DNA of 42,273 bases from Balneolales bacterium (GCA_007134845.1 SLKA01000096.1:1-42273); one strand, 5' to 3'; shown: positions 1 through 8,580, numbered from the stretch's first letter. Numbers and translations: made by a program. Notes: a model not told the origin generated them from the sequence alone.

Positions 1-296
1 CCAAGGGCACGGAGAAGATTGACCGCCCGGGCCTCCGGTTCCTCCGCGCACGGCGCATCTTCGAGGCCGGCATGGTGCTGACCATCGAACCCGGACTCTA
101 TTTCATCCCGGCGCTGCTGGAGCCGGCCCTGGCTGACAAAAACGTCTCCGGTTACCTGAACGCCAAACGGCTGCGGGAACTGTTTGATTTCGGCGGAATA
201 CGCATCGAGGACAATGTGGTCGTGCGCGAGGACGGATACGAAAACCTGACCACGGTCCCCAAAATCCGCCAGGAAATCGAGATGGTCATGAGCTGA
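1..296 (+). CDS. pepQ: Xaa-Pro dipeptidase (PepQ-like), C-terminal fragment
   Basis: The 5' part lies outside the window; the frame is open from base 3 and ends in TGA at 294-296. The roughly 97 visible residues are the end of the M24 'pita-bread' metallopeptidase fold. The segments GMVLTIEPGLYFI and FGGIRIEDNVVV carry the two late metal-binding glutamates of the family, and the order and spacing match bacterial prolidase PepQ, including the insert between the two motifs. The family removes the N-terminal residue from Xaa-Pro dipeptides in the cytoplasm using two metal ions. An aminopeptidase P relative is the main alternative, since the substrate-defining N-terminus is not visible. The gene is followed by a G-rich gap before dnaX, so it is probably a separate transcription unit. 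Confidence 0.85.
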   Translation, partial: KGTEKIDRPGLRFLRARRIFEAGMVLTIEPGLYFIPALLEPALADKNVSGYLNAKRLRELFDFGGIRIEDNVVVREDGYENLTTVPKIRQEIEMVMS

Positions 297-412
297 GCAG
301 GGGGAGCAATTCCGACCGGGGCCAGCCGGGGGGCAGGGCAGATCCCGAAGTCCGGGCGCCGGCCATATCCACCCCGAACAGTCTGCGACTTTTCTGGATA
401 CGGAGCGCTCAT

Positions 413-442
413 TTTGTTACCTTTACAAGAACCCGAAATTTG
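413..442 (+). promoter_or_regulatory. Possible -33/-7 promoter for dnaX
   Basis: TTTG at 413-416 is followed after 18 bases by GAAATTTG at 435-442. This resembles the Bacteroidetes pattern TTTG...TAnnTTTG, with one mismatch in the -7 box. Transcription would start about 10 bases upstream of the ATG at 461, giving a very short leader and making the TTG at 440 an unlikely start codon. Evidence is by eye only. Confidence 0.35.
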
Positions 443-460
443 TCCCTTTCGCCAACAGAA

Positions 461-2464
461 ATGTCCTCCAACTACAAAGCCCTTACCCGCGCCTATCGCC
501 CGCAGACCTTTGAAGATATTGTCTCGCAGGAACACGTCAGCAATACACTCAGGAACGCCATTGAAAAAAACCGTCTGAGTCATGCGTACCTGTTTTGCGG
601 CCCGCGCGGTGTTGGTAAAACCACGATGGCGCGTGTTCTGGCGCGCACCATCAACAATGTGGACATGGATGTGGACGGGGAGAACCTCAACAACACGTTG
701 AATATTATCGAGATCGACGCAGCGTCAAACAACAGCGTCGATGATGTGCGAAGCCTGCGGGAGCGGGTGCGCATTCCACCGCAAAGCGGCCGTTACAAGG
801 TGTATATCATCGATGAGATTCACATGCTCTCAAAAGCGGCATTCAATGCACTGCTTAAAACCCTGGAAGAGCCGCCCGCTCATGTCATCTTCATCTTTGC
901 AACAACTGAGCCCCACCGCATTCTCCCGACGATCCTGTCACGGTGCCAGCGTTTCGACTTCCGGCGGATCACGGTTGATGAGATTGTGGCCAGGCTGGAG
1001 ATGATCTCTCAAAAGGAGAATATCACCATCGACAGGGAGTCGCTCCATGTGATCGCAAAGAAAGCGGATGGCGCTCTAAGGGATGCTCTGGGCATACTGG
1101 ACCAGGCGGTCGCTTTTTGCGGAACTGCCATCACCTATGATGAACTTCACAGAGCCCTCAATATCGTCAGTTCCGAGCGCATGTTCGAACTCACCGATGC
1201 GCTTGTAAGGAAGGATGCCCGGGCGGGCATGGCACTGCTGCACAATCTGCTTCATATCGGAAATGACATTCAGGAGTTTCTCGCTTCTCTTACTGAACAT
1301 TTCCGCAATCTATACCTGGCCAAAGATATGCAGAATTTCTACCTCATCGAGGCCACCAAAGAAACAAAAGAAAGGTTTCAGGAAATGTCGACATCCTTTT
1401 CCGAGGACGATCTGATGCGAATGATGCATATCGTCCATGATGCCGAATTTTCCATACGAAATGCGCAGCAGCCACGCATCCACCTGGAAATCACACTGCT
1501 CAAGCTGTTTCACATGACACGAAGCGACGGCCTGGAAACGCTCTTGCTGAAGCTGGAAGCCCTTGAACAGAAAATGGGACAGCAAACAGGGGTGGCGTCA
1601 CAGGAACCTGCACCACCGAAACAAGCTGCTGATCCACCGAAGCAAGCTGCTGACCCACCGAAGCAAGCTGCTGACCCACCGAAGCAAGCTGCTGACCCAT
1701 CAATGCAAGCCGCTGACGCACCCGGAAAAGGTACTCCGGCACCCGGGCATTCTGCTGCACCATCCAGGCAAAATACTCCGGCATCTGAACAAGCTGTCCC
1801 GGGCGGACCATCCGCTCCGCGTTCGTCACCTTCCTCCAGCCCCCGCTCTCCGGAAAACGCACCGTCCGACAGCACAACTGCTGGAGTTCACGACGAGCCT
1901 GATATCTTCGGCACTCCTACGCTCCGGCGCACCCGCAATCACTTGACCGCTGTCACGCTTCCCGACAAGTCATCCGGTGATGCAGATCGCGAGGTGCGCG
2001 GTAATCTTGCATTGTCACCCAAACCACGGAAACTCGGGGAAAAAGACCCTGCAAAGGATAAGAATGGGGACACGGCACCAAAGAAAACATTCAGGAAGCC
2101 GGATACACTTGACGATCTCAACATGATGTGGCCCGAATACCTTGAAAAGCTTCAGGCTACGACAAGTTCCATGCTCTACTTTTCCATTCAGAAAACCCGT
2201 CCGGTAAACCTGAAAAAAGACATTGTCACTTTGGAGTGCAACGACAGCTTTACTTCGGACATCATCAGGGAGCAGCAGCGCAAATTATGTGATACGGTCA
2301 AAGAACATTTCGGATATGCTTTGCGTTTTACATCCAAACTGGTCGAACAAAAAAATCGGACCGACGCCATCCACGATCCTTATGAATACTTCTCAAGGCT
2401 CCAGGAAAAGGACCCCAAACTTCAGAAAATCGTGAACCTGTTCGGCGCTGAACTCGAATATTAA
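461..2464 (+). CDS. dnaX: DNA polymerase III tau/gamma subunit
   Basis: Clamp-loader AAA+ ATPase that loads the sliding clamp and bridges polymerase III to the replisome. From the ATG at 461 the protein is 667 residues. It shows Walker A GPRGVGKT (47-54), Walker B VYIIDEIHML (about 114-123), sensor-1 region FATTEPHRI and the SRC arginine-finger motif near 160-162. A TTG at 440 would add seven residues but overlaps the likely promoter. The stretch at residues 65-82 that normally holds the four zinc-binding cysteines is about ten residues short and contains no cysteine. Residues 385-419 are five copies of PPKQAAD, opening a long Pro/Ser/Ala-rich linker before the C-terminal tau-type domain. No convincing frameshift signal for a separate gamma form was seen. 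It is followed by ybaB and recR in the usual order. Confidence 0.96.
   Translation: MSSNYKALTRAYRPQTFEDIVSQEHVSNTLRNAIEKNRLSHAYLFCGPRGVGKTTMARVLARTINNVDMDVDGENLNNTLNIIEIDAASNNSVDDVRSLRERVRIPPQSGRYKVYIIDEIHMLSKAAFNALLKTLEEPPAHVIFIFATTEPHRILPTILSRCQRFDFRRITVDEIVARLEMISQKENITIDRESLHVIAKKADGALRDALGILDQAVAFCGTAITYDELHRALNIVSSERMFELTDALVRKDARAGMALLHNLLHIGNDIQEFLASLTEHFRNLYLAKDMQNFYLIEATKETKERFQEMSTSFSEDDLMRMMHIVHDAEFSIRNAQQPRIHLEITLLKLFHMTRSDGLETLLLKLEALEQKMGQQTGVASQEPAPPKQAADPPKQAADPPKQAADPPKQAADPSMQAADAPGKGTPAPGHSAAPSRQNTPASEQAVPGGPSAPRSSPSSSPRSPENAPSDSTTAGVHDEPDIFGTPTLRRTRNHLTAVTLPDKSSGDADREVRGNLALSPKPRKLGEKDPAKDKNGDTAPKKTFRKPDTLDDLNMMWPEYLEKLQATTSSMLYFSIQKTRPVNLKKDIVTLECNDSFTSDIIREQQRKLCDTVKEHFGYALRFTSKLVEQKNRTDAIHDPYEYFSRLQEKDPKLQKIVNLFGAELEY
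1613..1717 (+). repeat. In-frame 21-bp tandem repeat in dnaX
   Basis: Five consecutive 21-base units encode PPKQAAD. Units 2 to 4 are identical at DNA level; unit 1 differs at two bases and unit 5 at several (it reads PSMQAAD). The array sits at the start of the flexible linker between the ATPase and tau domains. Near-identity of the middle units suggests recent expansion by slippage, and copy number probably varies between strains. Confidence 0.95.
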
Positions 2465-2489
2465 TATCCGAAATGGAAGGAGATAACTT

Positions 2490-2819
2490 ATGAATATGGC
2501 AGATATGTTTGGAAAATTGACTGATTTTCAAAAGAAAATGGAGGAAGTCAAGGAGCAGCTTAACCACATTGAAGTGGAGGCCGAAGCCGGCGGCGGAATG
2601 GTCAGGGTGACTGCAAATGGAAACAGGGAAGTCACCTCCATCAAGCTGGACAGAGACATCGTCGATCCCAACGATACCGAAATGCTCGAAGACCTGATCG
2701 TTGCCGGTATCAACCAGGCGATTAGAAAAGCAGAGGAGGCATCACAGGAAAAAATGGCGGAAATCACCAAGGGCATGCTTCCCGGTGGATTGGATCTTGG
2801 AAACTTTGGAATGAAGTAA
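2490..2819 (+). CDS. ybaB: YbaB/EbfC nucleoid-associated protein
   Basis: Small DNA-binding protein of 109 residues, the usual family length, encoded between dnaX and recR as in most bacteria. Members form dimers shaped like tweezers and bind DNA with little sequence preference; a link to recombination and repair is inferred from the conserved location. The N-terminus is a Lys/Glu-rich helix (residues 8-27). This is followed by the conserved stretch GGGMVRVTANGNREVTSI, which forms the central beta-sheet, and a Gly/Leu-rich tail. A strong Shine-Dalgarno (AAGGAG) lies seven to eight bases before the ATG, one of the clearest ribosome sites in the window. The gap from the dnaX stop is only 25 bases, so co-transcription is likely. 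Confidence 0.95.
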   Translation: MNMADMFGKLTDFQKKMEEVKEQLNHIEVEAEAGGGMVRVTANGNREVTSIKLDRDIVDPNDTEMLEDLIVAGINQAIRKAEEASQEKMAEITKGMLPGGLDLGNFGMK

Positions 2820-2865
2820 CGCAGCCCGGAAACCAGGATTCAACTCATTATCTATCAGTATTATA

Positions 2866-3468
2866 ATGCAGCTTATCTCAGAAACTCTTGAACAAGCCGT
2901 AGAGCAACTGGCCCGCTTGCCGGGCATGGGAAGAAAATCGGCTCAGCGCATTGCAATGTTCCTTTTGAAGCAAAATGATGAACAGGTTTTTCGCCTTTCA
3001 CGCGCCATCTCGGATTTGAAGAAGAATATCAGGTACTGCTCGACCTGTTACAATATAACCGATCGTGACCCCTGTCCGGTTTGCCAATCTGATAAGCGAA
3101 AGACGGGCGTTGTCTGTGTGGTTGAGGAGCCGAAGGATGTCTATGTGATTGAACGCACCAAGGAATTCAACGGACGCTACCATGTCCTGGGCGGGGTGAT
3201 TTCACCGCTTCAGAATATCGGTCCCGGCGAACTGCGCATCAATGAATTGATCCAGCGGATTCGGGACGGGGAACAGATTCGCGAACTCATACTGGCACTG
3301 AATCCCGATGCAGAGGGGGAAGCGACAGGCTACTATATCAACAAGCTCGTGCACCCCATGGGGGTCAATGTCACACGCATAGCGCACGGCATTCCCATGG
3401 GAACCGATCTGGAGTTTATTGATGATGCGACTTTGACGCGTGCCTTCGCCGGACGACAAACGTTTTAA
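2866..3468 (+). CDS. recR: Recombination mediator RecR
   Basis: 200 residues, the normal length. RecR works with RecF and RecO to load RecA on SSB-coated single-stranded DNA at gaps. The protein shows an N-terminal helix-hairpin-helix (LARLPGMGRKSAQRIA, residues 15-30). A C4 zinc finger follows with cysteines 58, 61, 70 and 73. The Toprim domain starts at GVVCVVEEPKDV (81-92), and the C-terminus contains the conserved GEATGYYI and RIAHGIP segments. It lies 46 bases after ybaB and ends the dnaX-ybaB-recR operon; the next gene is convergent. Confidence 0.97.
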   Translation: MQLISETLEQAVEQLARLPGMGRKSAQRIAMFLLKQNDEQVFRLSRAISDLKKNIRYCSTCYNITDRDPCPVCQSDKRKTGVVCVVEEPKDVYVIERTKEFNGRYHVLGGVISPLQNIGPGELRINELIQRIRDGEQIRELILALNPDAEGEATGYYINKLVHPMGVNVTRIAHGIPMGTDLEFIDDATLTRAFAGRQTF

Positions 3469-3509
3469 GCCAAGCGGCGAGATGGCGGGAATCAAAATAC
3501 CGGTCAGGA

Positions 3510-4640
3510 TCAGAAGTAGAACTGCATCTGCATCATGACCACATGCGCCGGTTCATCAAAATCAACCGAGTCGGTTTCCATCGAGCGCAGGCTGTAGGCC
3601 AGCATGATGCGGTTATGAACAAACGGACGTCCAAGCAGCGCACTCAGGCTCCAGGAGCCGCCCACAGTCGCAAAAACCTGGCTGGTTCCATTCTGCCCGC
3701 CACCATCACCGTGCCAGTATTCACCCATGGCAAACAATTCGATGTGAGGAGCCACAAGAAAGCCGCTGAACAGGGATGCACCGATGTAGTTCTCAATATC
3801 CCATGGCGCAACCTCCTGATAGCTGATGCCAATGATATCCGTTTTGAGGCGGATCGTCTGATCACCGGCCAGAGGACCCCAGTAGGCGTGAGCGGAGTAG
3901 GATACGTAATTCCGTCCGATCTGTGCAATCTCTGTCAGTTCGTTCTTGGCCGTACTGACACTCGCATAAGCCCCCACCTCCAGCCGGTCACGTCCATCCG
4001 GCCAGTGAGTTGCAGCAGCACTGAAGGCAAAACCATCGGTTTCGATTCCGCCGGTAGCCGGGTCACGGCTGATGCCGGCACTGTAATTCCACCGGTTGTA
4101 GCCATTGTGCAGAAACCCTCGCAGCTCCCATGATGGCGTACTCCATAACGCTTCAATTCCGTAATCACGTCCAACGCAGCCAATGGTCATGCGCGCCCAC
4201 ATATCGGATATTGCCGGACGATCAATGGCATCGATGTTGGCATGACTGGTTCGGGCATATGCGCGTGGCTGAGCTCCAACAAGCCTGCCTGTCCGCAGTG
4301 TCAGACGCTCATCCACCCGGTACTCCCCGCGGAGATCCAGCCAGGTTACAGTGGCACCGGAACCTTCCATCTGAAGGAAAAGCCCGAGTCGTTCTCCGAA
4401 GTCTGCTGAAATTCGAAGCCTCATTCTGCGAATGCCGAAACCCGCACGGTCATGACGTTCTCCCGCGGCATCAATATCCGAAGCATAGGTCACCCTCGGC
4501 TGAAACGTACCCCCGATCCGGATCGATACATCATCACTTACCGCTCGTACAAATCCCTCGCCATCCTGCTGTGCTGAAACCCTTTCCGGAGCTGTCAGCA
4601 ACAGCACAAATCCTACCGTCACAAATAATATCCTTAACAT
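3510..4640 (-). CDS. Outer-membrane porin-like protein (OprO/P-type)
   Basis: 376 residues with a clear signal peptide (MLRILFVTVGFVLLL...VSAQ, cleavage near residue 24). The rest is rich in alternating polar/hydrophobic segments and aromatic girdle residues. It ends in MQMQFYF, the terminal aromatic signature used by the BAM machinery. The early stretch GGTFQPRVTYASD, followed by FGIRRMRLRISADFGERLG, resembles phosphate-selective porin O/P family proteins, where RRxR-type basic segments line the channel. Substrate cannot be told from sequence. It is 120 bases downstream of an unrecognised minus-strand gene, and recR converges on its 3' end. A generic beta-barrel of another family is the alternative. 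Confidence 0.7.
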   Translation of the reverse strand: MLRILFVTVGFVLLLTAPERVSAQQDGEGFVRAVSDDVSIRIGGTFQPRVTYASDIDAAGERHDRAGFGIRRMRLRISADFGERLGLFLQMEGSGATVTWLDLRGEYRVDERLTLRTGRLVGAQPRAYARTSHANIDAIDRPAISDMWARMTIGCVGRDYGIEALWSTPSWELRGFLHNGYNRWNYSAGISRDPATGGIETDGFAFSAAATHWPDGRDRLEVGAYASVSTAKNELTEIAQIGRNYVSYSAHAYWGPLAGDQTIRLKTDIIGISYQEVAPWDIENYIGASLFSGFLVAPHIELFAMGEYWHGDGGGQNGTSQVFATVGGSWSLSALLGRPFVHNRIMLAYSLRSMETDSVDFDEPAHVVMMQMQFYF

Positions 4641-4760
4641 ATTCCTTTATTTCCATAATGAATGTTGGTGATTCCAATACTTTCTTATCCGCCTGCATCA
4701 TAAAAATGATCACAACAAAGTAGGCATGATTTTTAAATTCCGTATGAAAACGATGTCTGC

Positions 4761-5330
4761 TCAGAAAAGGCGCGTTTGCTGCAACTCTTTCTTTTCGGCC
4801 TCTTCTATTTTCGGCCTCGCATGCTCTCCTCTGTACACACCAAGCATTTCGGGTGTGAATTTGCGGTCATAGACTCTTTTTGCAAATCCCTCCAGCGCTT
4901 TTTGTCCGCTATTGGTGATTCCAAGCATGCCGCTGTCGTACTCCTGTACGAAACCGAACTGGCGCAGATCGTTAACAATTAGAAACGACAGCTGGGGAAT
5001 GATACCCGCATGAGTCTCTATGTTGCTGCGATGGCTGTTGTCCTCCGGTGGATAAATCGTCATTCCCAAAATGGCGAATTCGACTTCCGTCATCGGATAG
5101 CCGGATGAGTCTTTTGTGAGCATCTGGTCCCATGCCGGCTGACTGTAATACAGTCCAAACCAGAACTTGGCCTCTTTTACCAGCTTTTTTGACTTTGCAC
5201 ACGCAAAATATTCACCGGATGCGGCTCTTTTCGGTTCTCCCCGTGATCGATACATGCCCACAATTGATGCCAGATCCAGCACTTGCAGATTGGGCGGATA
5301 AACAAAAAAGTCCATCGACTTTTTTTGCAT
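4761..5330 (-). CDS. Unrecognised 189-residue protein downstream of topA
   Basis: I do not recognise this protein. The ATG at 5330 lies ten bases after the topA stop and has a GAGGG ribosome site just before it; a longer reading overlapping topA is less likely. There is no signal peptide or membrane helix. The N-terminal half contains many aromatic and basic residues (FWFGLYYSQPAWDQ). Residues about 120-170 look like a small winged-helix-type fold: a helix-rich stretch IPQLSFLIVNDLRQFGFV followed by the turn LGITNSGQKAL. This is only an impression. The C-terminus is highly charged (EEAEKKELQQ). Tight spacing suggests translation coupled to topA, so a role in nucleic-acid transactions is possible but unproven. 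Confidence 0.7.
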   Translation of the reverse strand: MQKKSMDFFVYPPNLQVLDLASIVGMYRSRGEPKRAASGEYFACAKSKKLVKEAKFWFGLYYSQPAWDQMLTKDSSGYPMTEVEFAILGMTIYPPEDNSHRSNIETHAGIIPQLSFLIVNDLRQFGFVQEYDSGMLGITNSGQKALEGFAKRVYDRKFTPEMLGVYRGEHARPKIEEAEKKELQQTRLF

Positions 5331-5340
5331 GGTTCCCTCG

Positions 5341-7926
5341 CTAGCCAACTTTTTGCTTGATAAGATCAAGTACCGTACCCATGTCCAGAGATTCAGCATC
5401 CCTGTTTTTGGGGATACTTATGTTCTTTCTCCCATATTTGATATAGGGTCCGTACCGGCCAGTCATAATCTGGATTTTCTCCCCGTTTTCCGGATGTTCT
5501 CCCATGTCTTTGATTACCGACGATGTCTTTCCTTTTTGCTTCTGCTTCTTCTGCTTTAAAAGCTCAACCGCCCTGTCCAGACCGATATCAAGGATATCGT
5601 CATCCTTGCCCAATGACTGAAATGTTCCATCATGGACAACATAGGGACCGAAACGGCCAACTCCTGCCTTGACAATCTTGCCCGTTTCCGGATGTTCGCC
5701 GAGTGGTCTTGGCAGTGACAGCAGTTTCAAAGCAACCTCCAGGGTCACTTCCGGCTCTTTCATTCCTTTTGGCAGTGAAACACGCTTGGGCTTTTTGTTG
5801 CTTTCGGTAACTTCTCCCAGCTGGACGTACGGACCGTACCTGCCGGTCAGTACATAGACTTGCTCACCCGACCCGGGATCCTTACCAAGGGATTCCGGAC
5901 CCTTCTCACTTTTCTCCACCAGCTTTTTGAGCTTTTCAACTGTCACATCACTGGGAAACATATTATCAGGGATCGATCCCATCACATCCTCGCCGTCTTC
6001 TTTTTTCAGCTGGACATACGGGCCAAAACGACCCAAAAAAACACGCATTCCATTCAGGCCTTCAACCGGCAGCGAAATATGGCGCGCATCCTGCGGATCA
6101 ATCCTGGATTCCTGATTCTCAACCATGCTTTTCAACCCTTTATCACCTTCATAATAGGATTTCAGATAATGCAGACGATCTTCCTTTCCGGTGGCGATAT
6201 CATCAAGCCGTTGCTCCATTTGTGACGTGAACTGCTCATCAACCAGATCGGGAAAATACTTTTCCAACAATTCCGTGACGGCAAAAGCCGTAAATGTAGG
6301 CACCAGGGCGTTGCCCTCTTTTCGCACATAATCCCGCTCCATTATGGTTCCGATGATGGTCGCATAGGTGCTCGGCCGGCCAACGCCGTCTTTCTCAAGC
6401 TGCTTGACAAGACTTGCCTCGGTAAAGCGCGCCGGCGGCTTGGTTTCGTGTTCAACCGGGATGACATCACTGCAATCCAGCTTTTGATCTTTACGCAGTG
6501 TCGGCAATGGCGTGTCGCGATCCTCCAGCACGGCCTCCGGATCATCACTTCCTTCCACATAGGCACGGAAGAACCCGGGGAAGAGGACTTTTTTACCCGA
6601 AGCCTTGAATTGTGCTTTGGAGGTTTCGGTCCTGGCCTCAATAATGGCATTGGTGAATTCGATCCGGGCTTCAGCCATCTGTGTGGCCATCGTCCGTTTC
6701 CATATCAGATCATACAGTTTGGCCTCGCGCCCGGCCAGGCTTGTATCCGATGGGGTCCGGAAATGGCTTCCTGCCGGACGTACGGCTTCGTGCGCCTCTT
6801 GTGCACCCTTCGATTTAGTCGAGTACGTGCGTACCTTGGAACTCAGATAATCCTCGCCGTACATGTGTTTCACGGCATGTCTGGCCGCCTGAACCGCCTG
6901 ATTCGAGAGATTCGTCGAGTCGGTTCGCATGTAGGTAATATAACCCTCTTCATACAGTTTCTGCGCAATACGCATGGTATCTCTGGCAGTATACCCGAAT
7001 TTTCTGTTCGCCTCCTGCTGAAGCGTGGAAGTGATGAACGGCGGTGCCGGAGAGCGTTTTTGCGTTTTTGTTTCAACGCTTGAAACATCCCATGAAGCTG
7101 ATATAAGTTCCTCTTTCAGGCCCGTTGCCTCATCCTCGCCAAGTAGCACTACCTTTTCCGGCTTCTTCAGCTTGCCGGTTGATTCATCAAAATCCTTTCC
7201 ATTGGCGAGTCGCTTGTCATCCAGGTGCGTCATTTCTGCTTCGAACGTCCTTGAGCCGGAAGCATCGGAGCTGCCGCCGGCCTGCTCAACGGCTGATTCC
7301 AGCACCGCTTTCAGATCCCAGTAACTTCCGCTCCGGAACCGCATACGCTCCCGTTCACGATTCACAAGCAGCTGAACAGCAACAGATTGCACCCGGCCTG
7401 CCGAGAGCCCCGGACCAATCTTCTTCCAAAGCAGAGGTGATATCGTGTAACCGGCGAGACGATCCACAACACGACGGGCCTCCTGGGCATTCACCAGGTT
7501 CATGTTGATATCACGAAAATCACGAAGCGCCTTTTCAATCGCCTCTTCTGTGATTTCATGAAAAACCATGCGCTTGACAGGAATTTTGGGCTTCAGCTCA
7601 TCCATGATGTGCCAGGAAATTCCCTCGCCTTCGCGATCCTCGTCCGTCGCCAGTATCAGCTCATCCGCTTCCTTGATCAACTTTTTCAGCCGGCTGACCG
7701 TCTTCTTCTTTTGCGGTGATATCACATAAAGCGGCTCATACTCATTGTCGATATCAATCCCAAGGTTTGCCCACTTGTTTTTCTTTAGTTTCGCCGGTAT
7801 CTCTTTGGCAGATGCCGGCAGATCCCGGATATGCCCGTTGCAGGAATCCACGGTCATGGATTTCGGCAGAAACTTTTTAATGGTTTTGGCCTTGGTCGGT
7901 GATTCAACGATTATAAGCGACTTCAT
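5341..7926 (-). CDS. topA: DNA topoisomerase I (type IA)
   Basis: 861 residues. The enzyme relaxes negative supercoils through a 5'-phosphotyrosine link. The Toprim domain opens with IIVESPTKAKTI (Glu8) and contains the acidic DEDREGE cluster (Asp95, Asp97, Glu99). The active-site tyrosine is Tyr332 in GYITYMRTDST. NxxEARRxVDRLxGY and the GLSAGRVQS motif (173-181) are also intact. Instead of C4 zinc ribbons, the C-terminus carries four topoisomerase C-terminal repeats, each marked by G-R-(F/Y)-G-P-Y, ending at the stop. This arrangement is known from several phyla. The start lies 24 bases after the peroxiredoxin stop, implying a prx-topA-hypothetical operon. Confidence 0.97.
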   Translation of the reverse strand: MKSLIIVESPTKAKTIKKFLPKSMTVDSCNGHIRDLPASAKEIPAKLKKNKWANLGIDIDNEYEPLYVISPQKKKTVSRLKKLIKEADELILATDEDREGEGISWHIMDELKPKIPVKRMVFHEITEEAIEKALRDFRDINMNLVNAQEARRVVDRLAGYTISPLLWKKIGPGLSAGRVQSVAVQLLVNRERERMRFRSGSYWDLKAVLESAVEQAGGSSDASGSRTFEAEMTHLDDKRLANGKDFDESTGKLKKPEKVVLLGEDEATGLKEELISASWDVSSVETKTQKRSPAPPFITSTLQQEANRKFGYTARDTMRIAQKLYEEGYITYMRTDSTNLSNQAVQAARHAVKHMYGEDYLSSKVRTYSTKSKGAQEAHEAVRPAGSHFRTPSDTSLAGREAKLYDLIWKRTMATQMAEARIEFTNAIIEARTETSKAQFKASGKKVLFPGFFRAYVEGSDDPEAVLEDRDTPLPTLRKDQKLDCSDVIPVEHETKPPARFTEASLVKQLEKDGVGRPSTYATIIGTIMERDYVRKEGNALVPTFTAFAVTELLEKYFPDLVDEQFTSQMEQRLDDIATGKEDRLHYLKSYYEGDKGLKSMVENQESRIDPQDARHISLPVEGLNGMRVFLGRFGPYVQLKKEDGEDVMGSIPDNMFPSDVTVEKLKKLVEKSEKGPESLGKDPGSGEQVYVLTGRYGPYVQLGEVTESNKKPKRVSLPKGMKEPEVTLEVALKLLSLPRPLGEHPETGKIVKAGVGRFGPYVVHDGTFQSLGKDDDILDIGLDRAVELLKQKKQKQKGKTSSVIKDMGEHPENGEKIQIMTGRYGPYIKYGRKNISIPKNRDAESLDMGTVLDLIKQKVG

Positions 7927-7950
7927 TCAGACAGTTATTATCACTCCCGT

Positions 7951-8430
7951 TCAGGAGTTGAGTTCTTTGATTTTTTCCAGCAGTTCCTCGGCGTGCCTGG
8001 CCGTATCGACCTTCTCAATAACGGCTTTGACCGTTCCATCCGTATCAATAAAATAGGCTGAACGGGACGGGCCGGAAAAGGTCTTGCCATACATTTTTTT
8101 CTCAACCAGCGAATCTGTTGCCCTTGCGAAATTGTGATCCGGATCAGAGGCAAGAATATAGCCAATTCCCAGTTTCTCAGCGTAATTTTTATGCGATCGG
8201 CAGGAATCCTTGCTTATGGCCACCAGTTTGTAGCCTTTTTTTGCTATTTCTTCCGCTTTTTCGGCAAGACTTTTATTCTGCCGGTCACAGCCGCCGGTGT
8301 TGTTCTTCATATAAACAGAAACAATGACAGGTTGATCCAGCAGTTCAGAAAAGATGATCTTCTTTCCGTCTTGTCCATCCGGTATTTCCAATGTGAACGA
8401 GGTGTCGATTTTTATACCCGGTTTGATCAT
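7951..8430 (-). CDS. Peroxiredoxin, PrxQ/BCP type, variant active site
   Basis: 159 residues, the usual length for the thioredoxin-fold PrxQ/BCP group that reduces H2O2 and alkyl peroxides. The peroxidatic cysteine is Cys48 in NNTGGCDRQ. The near-universal Pro of the PxxxTxxC motif is replaced by Met41, so the motif reads MKNNTGGC. There is no cysteine five residues later. A second cysteine occurs at position 77 in SKDSCRSH and could be a resolving cysteine placed in helix 3, as in some PrxQ proteins, although its spacing of 29 is not the one I recall for them. The late Arg before the strand AYFIDTDG fits the catalytic arginine. It is the first gene of the presumed operon with topA, and divergent from amn. 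Confidence 0.85.
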   Translation of the reverse strand: MIKPGIKIDTSFTLEIPDGQDGKKIIFSELLDQPVIVSVYMKNNTGGCDRQNKSLAEKAEEIAKKGYKLVAISKDSCRSHKNYAEKLGIGYILASDPDHNFARATDSLVEKKMYGKTFSGPSRSAYFIDTDGTVKAVIEKVDTARHAEELLEKIKELNS

Positions 8431-8580
8431 GGCGTGTTCTCCGTGACTTGTATCAAGGTTCTTTGTTCTTGTTTTTCAGGATCAGGATAGTCGATAATCC
8501 TTACAGGTGCAAACGCCGATAATGTAAAACAGGTTCACTGCGCATGCTTTTTTGGGAAAAGTACCGATGTCATATCAATA

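Noticed and set aside
564-570. A-rich run early in dnaX as a programmed frameshift site
   Set aside because: It lies in the first 40 codons, far from where a gamma-type product would end, and no stem-loop or upstream Shine-Dalgarno accompanies it.
1500-1946. Long alternative-frame ORFs over the dnaX repeat
   Set aside because: They arise from the repetitive, stop-poor linker DNA; the dnaX frame has clear homology through the region.
3543-4723. Plus-strand ORFs opposite the porin-like gene
   Set aside because: No recognisable domain; the minus strand encodes a full signal peptide and barrel ending.
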